In this document: piece by piece, positions 54,800-63,108 of the stretch | Position numbering within the stretch: the stretch's first letter is position 1 | Layout: the number at the start of each line of letters is the position of its first letter | DNA from: Nonomuraea deserti | GTDB taxonomy: Bacteria; Actinomycetota; Actinomycetes; Streptosporangiales; Streptosporangiaceae | Length of the DNA: 64,000 nt | Assembly: GCF_004348685.1 (NCBI RefSeq) | Contig: NZ_SMKO01000008.1 | Span: forward strand, 1-64,000 | Direction of reading: 5' to 3' | Made by a program: the position numbers and the translations under genes | The notes under the pieces: model-generated | Databases searched by the model: none | Told to the model about the DNA's origin: nothing | Seen by the model: the letters and a program-made list of their open reading frames with translations, nothing else

Positions 54800-55511
54800 G
54801 GCTGACGTGTGCGTGGTGGCGTGCGCGGAGGCGTTCAGGGGCGACGGGGAGATCCTGGCGGCCGGGATCGGCGGGGCGGTCACGGTGCTGGCGGCGCGGC
54901 TGGCGCGGCTGACGTTCGAGCCGGGCCTGCTCACGCACGACGGCGCCTGCCTGCTCACCGGAGACGTGCCCGCACTGGGCGAGGCGCCGGAGGTGGTCGA
55001 GGGGTGGCTGCCGTTCCGCGAGCATCTGTGGCTGGTGCTGAACGGCCGCCGCCACGTCATGCTCGGCGCGAGCCAGATCGACCGGTACGGCAACACGAAC
55101 ATCTCCTGCATCGGCGACTGGGCCCGGCCCAAGGCGCAACTGCTGGGCGTGCGGGGCGCGCCGGGCAACACGCGGTGCGACCCGACGAGTTACTGGATCC
55201 CCCGGCACTCCCCCCGGGTGTTCGTGCCCGAGGTGGACATGGTCAGCGGGCTCGGCACCGACCGCGGGGCGTTCGAGCTGCGGCGAGTGGTGACGAACCT
55301 GGCCGTCCTGGACTTCGGCGCCCCAGATGGGTCGATGCGGCTGGTGTCGGTCCATCCTGGGGTGAGCGTGGACGAGGTGGTGGCGGCGACCGGGTTCGAT
55401 CTCGGCATCCCGCCGAACGTCCCGCGGACGCGGGAACCGTCCGATGAGGAGCTGCTCGTCCTGGACCGGCTCGATCCCGCGCGCTCCCGCGACCGGGAGG
55501 TCGCCGCGTGA
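54789..55511 (+). CDS. ipdB: CoA-transferase-like ring hydrolase, IpdB subunit
   Basis: 240 residues, the beta-type partner of IpdA. D-R-Y-G-N-T-N-I-S and S-G-L-G-T-D-R-G are typical of this group. It lacks the S-E-N-G Glu motif used by true CoA-transferases, supporting a hydrolase. Its start overlaps ipdA and its stop overlaps ipdC (GTGA), all in one operon behind the KstR2-like box. Confidence 0.88.
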   Translation: MSGRADVCVVACAEAFRGDGEILAAGIGGAVTVLAARLARLTFEPGLLTHDGACLLTGDVPALGEAPEVVEGWLPFREHLWLVLNGRRHVMLGASQIDRYGNTNISCIGDWARPKAQLLGVRGAPGNTRCDPTSYWIPRHSPRVFVPEVDMVSGLGTDRGAFELRRVVTNLAVLDFGAPDGSMRLVSVHPGVSVDEVVAATGFDLGIPPNVPRTREPSDEELLVLDRLDPARSRDREVAA

Positions 55512-56536
55512 GGACCGCCCTGACCTCGCTGACCGGCTGCCGGCATCCGATCGTGCAGACCGGCATGGGGTACGTCGCCGGCGCCCGGCTGGCGGCGGCC
55601 GTCTCCCGGGCGGGCGGCCTGGGCGTGATCGGGGCGGCGACCATGTCCGTGCCCGAGATGACCGCGGCGATCAGGCGGGTGAAGGAGCGCACGGACGCGC
55701 CGTTCGGGGTCAACATCCGCTCCGACGCCGGCGACGCCGCCGAACGGGTCGAGGTGATGGTCCGCGAGGGCGTACGGGTGGCGTCGTTCGCCATGGCTCC
55801 CAAGCGGGAGCTGATCGCCCGGCTCAAGGACGCGGGCGTGGTGACGATCCCGTCGGTGGGGGCGCTCCGGCACGCGGAGAAGGTGGCCGGGTGGGGGGCC
55901 GACGCGGTGATCGTGCAGGGAGGCGAGGGCGGGGGCCACACGGGGCCGCTCGCCACGACGCTGCTGCTGCCCCAGGTCGTGGACGCCGTGGACATCCCGG
56001 TGATCGCGGCCGGCGGGTTCTTCGACGGGCGCGGGCTGGTGGCGGCGCTGGCGTACGGCGCCTGCGGGATCGCCATGGGCACCCGGTTCCTGCTGACCAG
56101 CGACTCCCCCGTGCCGGACGAGGTCAAGAAGCTCTATCTGGCGGCGCGGGAGACCGTGGTGACCACCAAGGTGGACGGGGTCGCGCACAGGGTGCTGCGG
56201 ACGCCGTTCGTGACCTCGCTGGAACGGTCGCGGCTGGTGCGGGCGGTGGCGAACGGAGTCAGGTTCCGGCGGCTGTCGGGGCTGTCATGGGCCGGGCTGA
56301 TCCGCGAAGGGCGGCGGATGCGGCGGGGCAGGGAGCTGACCTGGGCACAGGTGCTGCAGGCGGCCAACACGCCGGTGCTGCTGCGGGCGGCCATGGTGGA
56401 CGGGCGGGCGGATCTGGGGGTGATGGCGTCCGGGCAGGTGGTGGGGGTCATCGGTGACCTGCCGTCATGCCGGGAGCTGATCGACCGCGTCATGGCCGAG
56501 GCCGAGACCGCCCTGGCCCGCCTGCCGGCGCGCTGA
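55508..56536 (+). CDS. ipdC: FMN-dependent oxidoreductase, IpdC-like (nitronate monooxygenase family)
   Basis: 342 residues from GTG. The 2-nitropropane dioxygenase-like barrel shows I-V-Q-T-G-M-G-Y-V, A-G-G-L-G-V-I-G-A-A, the FMN strand V-Q-G-G-E-G-G-G-H-T-G, and V-I-A-A-G-G-F-F-D. IpdC of mycobacteria is an FMN enzyme that acts on hydroxylated ring C/D CoA esters. It ends the echA20-ipdA-ipdB-ipdC operon; a strong hairpin follows. Confidence 0.87.
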   Translation: MRTALTSLTGCRHPIVQTGMGYVAGARLAAAVSRAGGLGVIGAATMSVPEMTAAIRRVKERTDAPFGVNIRSDAGDAAERVEVMVREGVRVASFAMAPKRELIARLKDAGVVTIPSVGALRHAEKVAGWGADAVIVQGGEGGGHTGPLATTLLLPQVVDAVDIPVIAAGGFFDGRGLVAALAYGACGIAMGTRFLLTSDSPVPDEVKKLYLAARETVVTTKVDGVAHRVLRTPFVTSLERSRLVRAVANGVRFRRLSGLSWAGLIREGRRMRRGRELTWAQVLQAANTPVLLRAAMVDGRADLGVMASGQVVGVIGDLPSCRELIDRVMAEAETALARLPAR

Positions 56537-56549
56537 GCCCGCCAGGGAA

Positions 56550-56593
56550 GCGGATCTCCGCCTGGCGCTGAGCCCGCCGGCGCGGAGATCCGC
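56550..56593. terminator. Bidirectional terminator after ipdC
   Basis: GCGGATCTCCGC (56550-56561) with its complement (56582-56593), 20-base loop, between convergent ipdC and the pentapeptide gene. Confidence 0.8.
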
Positions 56594-56624
56594 CTCGGTG
56601 CGGCCCCGGCTTCGACCCGGCGGG

Positions 56625-57296
56625 TCAGACGACCGTGATGCCGCGGGCGGCGAGGATGGCGTTGGCCTGCGTCTGGTTGATGACGGCGCCGGCGAACGCC
56701 CGGAGCTTGGCGTCGTCGGGCTGCCCCAGGTCGGCCCCGCGCAGGTCGGCCTTCGTGAACGTGGTGTTCAGCAGGCGCGTGCCGATGAGGCGGCAGTCGC
56801 TGAGCGTGGCCTCGGTGAAGTCGCAGCCCGACAGGTCGGCGTCGTCGAAGCGGACCCCCTCGATGTGCTCGCCGCGCAGCGAGCAGCCGCCGAGGTTGGC
56901 CAGGGTCAGGTTGGAGCGGGTGACCGTGAAACCGGTGCCGCGCGAGGCGGTCAGCGCGGCGCCGATCATGCGGCAGCCGGTGAAGGACACGTCGGTGAGC
57001 AGCGCGCCGCCGAACTGGGCCGAGGACAGGTCGACGTCGGTGAACGTGACGTCGATGAGGTCGGCGTCGTTGAAGCGGATGCGCATCCCGCCCCCGCCGG
57101 TGAAGACCGCCCCGTCGAGGTCGGCCTTGCGGAAGTCGGTCTGCTCCAGCACGCACGACTCGAAGCGGGCCCCCGCCAGGGAGGCGCCCCACAGGTCGGC
57201 CTCCGTCAGGTCGCATCCGCGGAAGACGTGTGTCTCGCCGGCCGAGAGCCGTTCGGCCAGCGCCTTGTGTGAGAGGTCCTCGCCGTCGAAGTTCAC
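56625..57296 (-). CDS. Pentapeptide-repeat protein
   Basis: 223 residues made of about 20 tandem five-residue units of the type A-D-L-x-x (e.g. C-D-L-T-E-A-D-L-W-G and A-D-L-S-G-C-D-F), which fold into a right-handed square beta-helix. Some family members mimic DNA and protect gyrase; others have unknown roles. The last ~40 residues are non-repeat. Its start is five bases after the GH3 gene's stop on the same strand, so the two are probably cotranscribed. No specific function can be assigned. Confidence 0.88.
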   Translation of the reverse strand: MNFDGEDLSHKALAERLSAGETHVFRGCDLTEADLWGASLAGARFESCVLEQTDFRKADLDGAVFTGGGGMRIRFNDADLIDVTFTDVDLSSAQFGGALLTDVSFTGCRMIGAALTASRGTGFTVTRSNLTLANLGGCSLRGEHIEGVRFDDADLSGCDFTEATLSDCRLIGTRLLNTTFTKADLRGADLGQPDDAKLRAFAGAVINQTQANAILAARGITVV

Positions 57297-57300
57297 GGTC

Positions 57301-58800
57301 TCAGAGACTACCGGCCAGGATCTCCGCGGCGGCCTGGCCGCAGACCCGGGCGGAGCCGTACGTGGCGATGTGCACGGCCCCGAGGTCCGAGCGGGCGGGC
57401 AGGCCCATCTCGACCACCACGGCGTCCTTGCGGGCGCTCAGCAGGTGCCTCAGCGCCTCTTCCTGCCACGGGTGGCGGTGCGCGTCGCGGACCACCACGA
57501 CCAGGGGGCGGCCGGCCGCCGCGCCGAGCAGCCGTTCGAGTGCCGGACCGGTCGTCTCCCCCGCGGCCATGCGCGTGACCACGGTGCCGGGCAGCAGCCC
57601 GGCCAGCGGCTCGCCCACTCCCCAGGGGGTGTGCCGGTCGATGGCCAGGTTCATCTCCGGCACCAGCTCCACCACGTGCGGGGCCGCGGCCAGCGGCAGC
57701 GCCGGCGTGGTGGAGCGCCGGACGACCCTGACGGCCCGCCGGGCCGCCACCAGCCCGGCGCCGCCGTCGCCCGCGGCTCCGGCGAGGACGACGTCGGATG
57801 GGCTGCCCGAGGACGCGGTCCATGCCGCCAGCTCGCGGACCCTACGAGCGGCGTCGGCCAGCCGGTCCTCGGGCAGCAGTCCTTGGGTCACCGCGGCGGC
57901 GATCGCGTCGCGGATCCCCGTGGCGGTGGCCTCGTCGGCGTGCTCGCCGCCGACGCAGATCGCGTCCGCCCCGGCGGCGATGGCGCGGGCCGAGGCGCCC
58001 CCGATCCCGTACGCCGCCGCCACCGCGGCCATCTCGATGGCGTCCGTGATGATCACCCCTTGGAACCCGAGCTCCTCGCGCAGCAGCCCGGTGAGCACCT
58101 TGGGGCTGAGCGTGGCGGGCAGTTCGCCGTCGTACGAGGGCACGAGCAGGTGGCCCGTCATGACCGCTTTGACGCCCTCCCTGACGGCGTCCGCGAACGG
58201 CAGCAGCGCGTCCTCGACCGTGTCCGCGGCCATCTCGGGCACGCCGTGGTGGGAGTCGACCGTGGTGTCCCCGTGGCCGGGGAAGTGCTTGACGCAGGCG
58301 GCCACTCCGGCGGACTGCAGGCCGCGGACGAACGCCCTGGCGTGCCGGGAGACCAGTGCGGGGTCGGCGCCGAAGGAGCGCAGGCCGATGACCGGGTTGT
58401 CCGGGTTGGAGTTCACGTCGGCGGAGGGGGCGAAGTCGATGGTGATGCCCGCGCGGGCCAGGTCGGCGCCGAGGTCCGCGGCCAGGGTCTCGGTCATGGC
58501 CACGTCGTCGACCACGCCGAGCGCGTACGCCCCGGGGCGGCTGCTGCCGGTGGCCGCCTCCAGCCGGGTGACCTCGCCCGACTCCTCGTCGACGCCGACG
58601 AGCACCGAGGGGTTCTCCGCGCGCAGGGCGGAGGTCAGCCGGGCCACCTGGGCCGGGCCGGCGATGTTGCGCGAGAACAGCGCCACCCCGGCCAGCCCCT
58701 CGCCGAGCCGGCGGCGGAGCCAGTCGGGTGGTTCGTGTCCGGCGAAACCGGGGAAGAGGACGGCGTCGGCAAGGCGCAGCAGGTCACCGCTCATGGGCAT
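57301..58800 (-). CDS. nagZ: GH3 beta-N-acetylglucosaminidase, NagZ-like
   Basis: 499 residues from ATG 58800; ATG 58794 is an alternative. The K-H-F-P-G-H-G-D-T loop, carrying the catalytic His/Asp of NagZ-type GH3 enzymes, and the nucleophile region I-I-T-D-A-I-E-M are present. A C-terminal domain of ~160 residues follows the barrel. It has no signal peptide, so it should work on muropeptide or chitobiose sugars in the cytoplasm. A perfect 19-base palindrome covers its promoter. It ends five bases before the pentapeptide gene. It is between two KstR2 units but has its own control. Confidence 0.85.
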   Translation of the reverse strand: MPMSGDLLRLADAVLFPGFAGHEPPDWLRRRLGEGLAGVALFSRNIAGPAQVARLTSALRAENPSVLVGVDEESGEVTRLEAATGSSRPGAYALGVVDDVAMTETLAADLGADLARAGITIDFAPSADVNSNPDNPVIGLRSFGADPALVSRHARAFVRGLQSAGVAACVKHFPGHGDTTVDSHHGVPEMAADTVEDALLPFADAVREGVKAVMTGHLLVPSYDGELPATLSPKVLTGLLREELGFQGVIITDAIEMAAVAAAYGIGGASARAIAAGADAICVGGEHADEATATGIRDAIAAAVTQGLLPEDRLADAARRVRELAAWTASSGSPSDVVLAGAAGDGGAGLVAARRAVRVVRRSTTPALPLAAAPHVVELVPEMNLAIDRHTPWGVGEPLAGLLPGTVVTRMAAGETTGPALERLLGAAAGRPLVVVVRDAHRHPWQEEALRHLLSARKDAVVVEMGLPARSDLGAVHIATYGSARVCGQAAAEILAGSL

Positions 58801-58812
58801 GACCCGCAATCT

Positions 58813-58831
58813 AATAGGAAAGTTTCCTATT
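58813..58831. promoter_or_regulatory. Perfect 19-base palindrome at the nagZ promoter
   Basis: AATAGGAAA-G-TTTCCTATT lies 13 bases before the nagZ start. On the nagZ strand TATTAGATT follows and may be the -10 region, so a bound regulator would block it. The palindrome type suggests a sugar-responsive repressor; the protein is not in this window. Confidence 0.7.
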
Positions 58832-58852
58832 TGCTAGTGGCATTTTCTGACG

Positions 58853-60022
58853 TCAGGCCGCTCCCATGCCGACGAGCCGTTCGATGACGGTGACGTTCGC
58901 CTGCCCTCCGCCCTCGCACATGACCTGCAGGCCGTACGTCCCGCCCGTTCGCTCCAGCTCGTGCAGCAGCCGCACCGCCAGGACCGCGCCGGTCGCTCCG
59001 AGCGGGTGGCCGAGCGCGATCGCCCCGCCGTTCGGGTTGACCCTGGCGGGGTCGGCGCCGGTCTCCTTCATCCAGGCCAGCACGACGGAGGCGAACGCCT
59101 CGTTCACCTCGATCGCCGCGAAGTCGTCGATGGACATGCCGGTCACGCGGAGGGCGCGGGCGGTGGCGGGGATGGGCGCGGAGAGCATCGTGATCGGGTC
59201 GGCGCCGCGGGCCGACAGGTGGTGCACGCGGGCGCGCGGGGTCAGGCCGTGCTCGCGTACGCCCCTGGGCGAGGCGACGAGCAGGGCGGCGGCGCCGTCG
59301 GAGATCTGTGAGGCCAGGGCCGCCGTGATCCTGCCGCCCTCGGTCAGGGGCTTGAGCCCGGCCATCTTCTCGGGCGAGGTGTCCGCGCGCGGGCCCTCGT
59401 CCGCCGCGACGCCCTCGTAGGGGACGATCTCGCGCAGGAAGTGACCGGCCTCGATGGCGTGCAGGGCCCGCCGGTGCGACGTGTACGCGTAGCGCTCCAT
59501 CTCCTCGCGGGTGATCTCCCAGCGGGCGGCGATCCGCTCGGCCCCGGCGAACTGCGAGACCTCCTGCGTGCCGTACCGTTCGGCCCAGCCCTTGGAGCCC
59601 TCGAAGGGGGTCTCGTGCCCGAGCGGCCGGCCCGCGAGCATCGCGGCCGAGATGGGGACCATGCTCATGTTCTGCACGCCGCCGGCCACCACCAGGTCGT
59701 TCGTGCCGGAGAGCACGGCCTGGGCGGCGAAGTGCAGCGCCTGCTGGGAGGAGCCGCACTGGCGGTCGATCGTGACGCCTGGCACCTCCTCGGGCAGGCC
59801 GGCGGCCAGCCAGCAGGTGCGGGCGACGTCGCCGGCCTGCGGGCCGATGGTGTCGACGCAGCCGAAGATCACGTCGTCGACGGCCGAGGGGTCGGCGCCG
59901 GCGCGGCGCATCAGCTCCTTGAGCACGTGGGCGCCGAGGTCGGCGGGGTGCGCTCCGGCCAGTCCGCCGTTCCTGCGCCCGACGGGGGTGCGGACGGCCC
60001 CGACGATGTAGGCCTCGCTCAT
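58853..60022 (-). CDS. fadA6: Acetyl-CoA acetyltransferase, FadA6-like
   Basis: 389 residues from ATG 60022. A typical thiolase: D-R-Q-C-G-S-S-Q-Q-A-L carries the nucleophilic Cys, N-E-A-F-A-S-V, G-G-A-I-A-L-G-H-P-L-G-A-T-G and C-E-G-G-G-Q-A complete the site. In mycobacteria the KstR2-controlled FadA6 performs the thiolysis after both rings are opened. Its identification rests on the exact KstR2-type box at its promoter and its divergent partner kstR2. TACAAT sits eight bases before the ATG, so the message is leaderless. Confidence 0.85.
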   Translation of the reverse strand: MSEAYIVGAVRTPVGRRNGGLAGAHPADLGAHVLKELMRRAGADPSAVDDVIFGCVDTIGPQAGDVARTCWLAAGLPEEVPGVTIDRQCGSSQQALHFAAQAVLSGTNDLVVAGGVQNMSMVPISAAMLAGRPLGHETPFEGSKGWAERYGTQEVSQFAGAERIAARWEITREEMERYAYTSHRRALHAIEAGHFLREIVPYEGVAADEGPRADTSPEKMAGLKPLTEGGRITAALASQISDGAAALLVASPRGVREHGLTPRARVHHLSARGADPITMLSAPIPATARALRVTGMSIDDFAAIEVNEAFASVVLAWMKETGADPARVNPNGGAIALGHPLGATGAVLAVRLLHELERTGGTYGLQVMCEGGGQANVTVIERLVGMGAA

Positions 60023-60033
60023 CGACGCATTGT

Positions 60034-60047
60034 AGCAAGCGCTTGGT
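60034..60047 (-). promoter_or_regulatory. Exact KstR2-type box at the fadA6 promoter
   Basis: AGCAAGCGCTTGGT, identical to the box at 45108. On the fadA6 strand it overlaps the -10 box TACAAT, so binding would shut the promoter. Confidence 0.85.
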
Positions 60048-60085
60048 CTAGCGCGGAATGCCGCATGAACTGCGCAGGTTGGGTG

Positions 60086-60099
60086 AACAAGCGATTGTC
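60086..60099 (+). promoter_or_regulatory. Weak KstR2-like site at the kstR2 promoter
   Basis: AACAAGCGATTGTC keeps the CAAG-CG core with changes elsewhere. It is about 20 bases before the kstR2 start and next to CATAAT (about 60108), a likely -10 box. It may serve autoregulation. Confidence 0.45.
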
Positions 60100-60119
60100 T
60101 GAGGCTCCATAATGGGAAC

Positions 60120-60788
60120 GTGACCACGCGAAAGAACTCCGGCACCGCGACCACCCCGGCCAAGCGCCAGCGCACGACCTCGTCAGGGTCGGCGTCAGAG
60201 CGCCGCGACCACCTCGTCAAGCTCGCCGCGGAGCTCTTCGCGCGCAAGGGCTTCCAGGCCACGACCGTCCGCGAGATCGCCGACGAGGCCGGCATCCTCT
60301 CAGGAAGTCTCTACCACCACTTCGACTCCAAGGAGACGATCGTCGACGAGGTGCTCTCCACCTTCCTCGACGACCTCATCGCCCGCTACCGCGCCGCCCT
60401 CGAGTCCGGCGGCGACGCGCGCACCGTGCTGTCGGAGATGGTCCGCATCGGCTTCGGCACGCTCGAGCCCCACCGCGCCGCGATCACCGTCATGCAGAAC
60501 GACTGGAATTACCTGCGCCAGTTCCCCCGGTTCAACTACCTCGTCAAGGCCGAGGACGAGGTCGAGCAGATGTGGGTGTCGCAGATCAAGGCCGGCCAGG
60601 CGGCCGGGCTGTTCCGGCCCGACGTCGACCCCAAGCTGACCTACCGCATGATCCGCGACACCATCTGGGTCGCGGTCCGCTGGTTCCGCCCGGGCGGCAG
60701 GCTCAACACGAGCGGCCTGGCCGAGCACTACATCACCGTGCTGTTCGACGGGCTCGCCACGGGCGAGCGCACCACGCACAAGAAATGA
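60120..60788 (+). CDS. kstR2: TetR-family repressor, KstR2-like
   Basis: 222 residues from GTG 60120, with CATAAT eight to nine bases before and no ribosome site (leaderless). The TetR helix-turn-helix reads A-T-T-V-R-E-I-A-D-E-A-G-I-L-S-G-S-L-Y-H-H-F. The C-terminal ligand domain includes I-R-D-T-I-W-V-A-V-R-W-F-R-P-G-G. Both stretches match mycobacterial KstR2 (Rv3557c), which is released from DNA by HIP-CoA. The boxes in this window fit the KstR2 pattern AnCAAGnnCTTGnT. A ~30-residue N-terminal extension rich in Thr/Ser/Arg is unusual. It is divergent from fadA6 and overlaps the AlkD-like gene by ATGA. Confidence 0.88.
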   Translation: MTTRKNSGTATTPAKRQRTTSSGSASERRDHLVKLAAELFARKGFQATTVREIADEAGILSGSLYHHFDSKETIVDEVLSTFLDDLIARYRAALESGGDARTVLSEMVRIGFGTLEPHRAAITVMQNDWNYLRQFPRFNYLVKAEDEVEQMWVSQIKAGQAAGLFRPDVDPKLTYRMIRDTIWVAVRWFRPGGRLNTSGLAEHYITVLFDGLATGERTTHKK

Positions 60789-61468
60789 GCCTGGGCAAGG
60801 CGGTGCGGCTGGCACTGCAGGAGGTCGCCGAACCGGCCAAGGCCGAGGCGATGCGCGCCTACACGAAGTCCGCGCTGCCGTTCCTCGGCGTCCAGGCCGT
60901 GGCCCGGCGGGCGGCGCTGCGGCGGGTGTTCGCCGCGCACCGCCTGGAGACCGCGCCCGAGTGGCGGCGGGCGGTGCTGACGTTGTGGCGGGAGGCCGAA
61001 TACCGCGAGGAGCGCTACGCCGCCGTCGAGCTGTCCGGCCACCACTACTACCGCGAGTTCCAGACCCTCTACACCGTGCCGATGTACGAAGAGATGATCG
61101 TCACCGGCGCCTGGTGGGACCTCGTCGACGAGCTGGCCACCCACCGCGTCGGCGGGCTGCTGACCGCGTTCCCCGACACCATGCGGCCGCTCATGCTGGA
61201 GTGGGCCCACGACGCCGACCTGTGGAAGCGCCGCACCGCGATCCTCTGCCAGAACCGCTTCAAGGCGCGCACCGACACGGCCCTGCTCTACGCGTGCATC
61301 GAGCCGAGCCTGTCCGACAACGACTTCTTCGCGCGCAAGGCCATCGGATGGGCGTTACGCGAATACGCCAAGACCAACCCCGCCGAGGTCATACGCTACG
61401 TCAACGCCAAGGGCATCTCGGGCCTGAGCCGCCGCGAGGCGCTGAAGAACCTGCCCGCTAGCCCGTGA
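60785..61468 (+). CDS. DNA alkylation repair protein, AlkD-like
   Basis: 227 residues, overlapping the kstR2 stop (ATGA). The all-helical HEAT-like sequence has W-W-D-L-V-D-E-L-A-T-H, W-A-H-D-A-D-L-W-K-R-R-T-A-I-L and A-I-G-W-A-L-R-E-Y, typical of the AlkD group. AlkD enzymes remove positively charged alkyl bases such as 7-methylguanine. Coupling with kstR2 is curious, but it is probably only shared transcription. It overlaps the convergent XRE gene by 11 bases. Confidence 0.85.
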   Translation: MSLGKAVRLALQEVAEPAKAEAMRAYTKSALPFLGVQAVARRAALRRVFAAHRLETAPEWRRAVLTLWREAEYREERYAAVELSGHHYYREFQTLYTVPMYEEMIVTGAWWDLVDELATHRVGGLLTAFPDTMRPLMLEWAHDADLWKRRTAILCQNRFKARTDTALLYACIEPSLSDNDFFARKAIGWALREYAKTNPAEVIRYVNAKGISGLSRREALKNLPASP

Positions 61469-62297
61469 GGGTCTGGGTGCCGAGGACGGCCAGCAGCACG
61501 AGGCGTTCGGCGTCGTCGGTGCCGGGCTCGGCGGTGTAGACCATGATGCGCAGGTCGCTGCCCGCCACGCTGAGCACGTCGCAGTCGAGCGTCAAGGGCC
61601 CCACCTGCGGATGCTCGATCGTCTTGCGCGCCGCCTCGTGCCGGCCCACGATGCCGGAGTCCCACAGCTCGGCGAACCGGGCGCTGATCGCGCGCAACCG
61701 CGCGATCAGGCGGCGCACCTGCTGGTCGCCGGGATAGCGCCCGGCGGTGGCGCGCAGGTCGGCGACCAGCGCGGCCTCGAACGCGCGCCGCGCCTCGGGC
61801 GTGTGGCGCACCCGGCCGCCGGGGCCCGCGAAGTTGCGCCAAACGCCGTTGCGTTCGTCGCCCCGCCATCCGGACGGATCGCCCATCAGCGCCGCGTACA
61901 TCGGGTTGGCCAGGAGCAGCGTCCAGGCCGCGTCGTAGACCCCGACGGGCGTGCCGGCCAGCCTGTCGAGCAGCCGCTGGACGCTCGGGGTGATGAACCC
62001 GGGCACCATCTCCGGCCCCGGGGGCTCGAGCCCGGCCATCCGGAACAGGTAGCCGCGCTCGTCCGCCGACAACCGCAGCGCCCGCGCCAGCGCCTCGACG
62101 ACCTGGGCCGACGGGCTGACGGCCCGGCCCTGTTCGAGGCGGGTGATGTAGTCGGCGGAGATCCCGGCCAGCAGGGCGAGCTCCTCCCGGCGCAACCCGG
62201 CCGCGCGCCGGCGCCCGGCGGCGGGCAGCCCGACCGTCGCGGGCGACATCCGGTCGCGCCAGCGCCGCACCGCCCGCCCGAACTCCGTCCGCGTCAT
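61458..62297 (-). CDS. XRE/MmyB-like transcriptional regulator
   Basis: 279 residues from ATG 62297. The HTH is R-R-E-E-L-A-L-L-A-G-I-S-A-D-Y-I-T-R-L-E-Q-G-R near residue 35. The C-terminal ~180 residues form the MmyB-type ligand-binding domain (W-T-L-L-L-A-N-P-M-Y-A-A-L-M-G-D and D-C-D-V-L). Such regulators often face a reductase they control; here a divergent SDR begins 103 bases away. Ligand unknown. Confidence 0.88.
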   Translation of the reverse strand: MTRTEFGRAVRRWRDRMSPATVGLPAAGRRRAAGLRREELALLAGISADYITRLEQGRAVSPSAQVVEALARALRLSADERGYLFRMAGLEPPGPEMVPGFITPSVQRLLDRLAGTPVGVYDAAWTLLLANPMYAALMGDPSGWRGDERNGVWRNFAGPGGRVRHTPEARRAFEAALVADLRATAGRYPGDQQVRRLIARLRAISARFAELWDSGIVGRHEAARKTIEHPQVGPLTLDCDVLSVAGSDLRIMVYTAEPGTDDAERLVLLAVLGTQTLTG

Positions 62298-62399
62298 GCC
62301 ACCAGTGTGCACGCGGCACCGGTGTGCCCGCCTGGTACTGACGGTCCCAGGACAACCGGACGACTGGCCGGCCGGACCGCCCCGCCGGAGGCTGAGGGC
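62298..62399. promoter_or_regulatory. Divergent promoter region of the XRE/SDR pair
   Basis: 102 bases with a possible operator near 62330-62351, where CCTGG and CCAGG arms enclose about 11 bases. Not otherwise defined. Confidence 0.4.
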
Positions 62400-63107
62400 A
62401 TGACGACCACACTGATCACCGGAGCGAACAAGGGCCTGGGCTTCGAGACCGCCCGCCGGCTCATCGAGGCAGGTCACACCGTGTACGTCGGCAGCAGGAA
62501 CGCCGAACGCGGGCGCCTGGCCGCCGAGCGGCTGGGCGCGCGGTCCGTCCTGCTCGACGTCACCGACGACGGCTCCGTCGCGGCCGCGGCCAAGACCATC
62601 GAGGCCGAGGGCGGGCTCGACGTGCTGGTCAACAACGCGGGCATCGAAGGGCGCACCCCTGACGGAGGCGTACTCGGCGCCGCGGACGTGACCGCCGACA
62701 TGATGCGCACGCTGTTCGAGACGAACGTCTTCGGCGTCGTCCGCGTCACCCACGCCTTCCTGCCGCTGCTGCGGCGGTCGGCGGCGCCCGTCATCGTCAA
62801 CGTCAGCAGCGGCCTGGCGTCGCTGGCCGGGGTCACCGCCCAGGGCACGCCGGCGCACGCCTACCCGGGTGTGGCCTATCCCGCCTCGAAGACCGCGGTC
62901 AACATGATCACCGTGCAGTACGCGAAGGCGTTCCCCGGCATGCGGATCAACGCGGTTGAGCCCGGCTACACCGCGACGGACCTGAACGGGCACACGGGCA
63001 CGCAGACCGTGGAGGAGGGCGCGGAGATCATCGTACGGATGGCGCAGGTGGGCCCCGACGGCCCGACCGGCGGCTATTTCGACGTCTCGGGCACCCTCCC
63101 GTGGTAG
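62400..63107 (+). CDS. Short-chain dehydrogenase
   Basis: 235 residues from ATG 62400. T-G-A-N-K-G-L-G, N-N-A-G-I, active-site A-Y-P-A-S-K and the C-terminal G-Y-F-D-V-S-G-T-L are those of classical SDRs of the carbonyl-reductase/SDR type often linked with MmyB-like regulators. It is divergent from the XRE gene and one base before the convergent LysR gene. Substrate unknown. Confidence 0.85.
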   Translation: MTTTLITGANKGLGFETARRLIEAGHTVYVGSRNAERGRLAAERLGARSVLLDVTDDGSVAAAAKTIEAEGGLDVLVNNAGIEGRTPDGGVLGAADVTADMMRTLFETNVFGVVRVTHAFLPLLRRSAAPVIVNVSSGLASLAGVTAQGTPAHAYPGVAYPASKTAVNMITVQYAKAFPGMRINAVEPGYTATDLNGHTGTQTVEEGAEIIVRMAQVGPDGPTGGYFDVSGTLPW

Positions 63108-63108
63108 G

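Noticed and set aside
54023-55511. Glutaconate or acetoacetate CoA-transferase
   Set aside because: The fold is shared, but the beta subunit lacks the usual transferase S-E-N-G Glu, and the echA20-ipdABC context points to the IpdAB hydrolase.
31866-60047. KstR (rather than KstR2) boxes
   Set aside because: KstR recognises a TnnAACnnGTTnnA-type motif; the boxes here fit AnCAAGnnCTTGnT instead.
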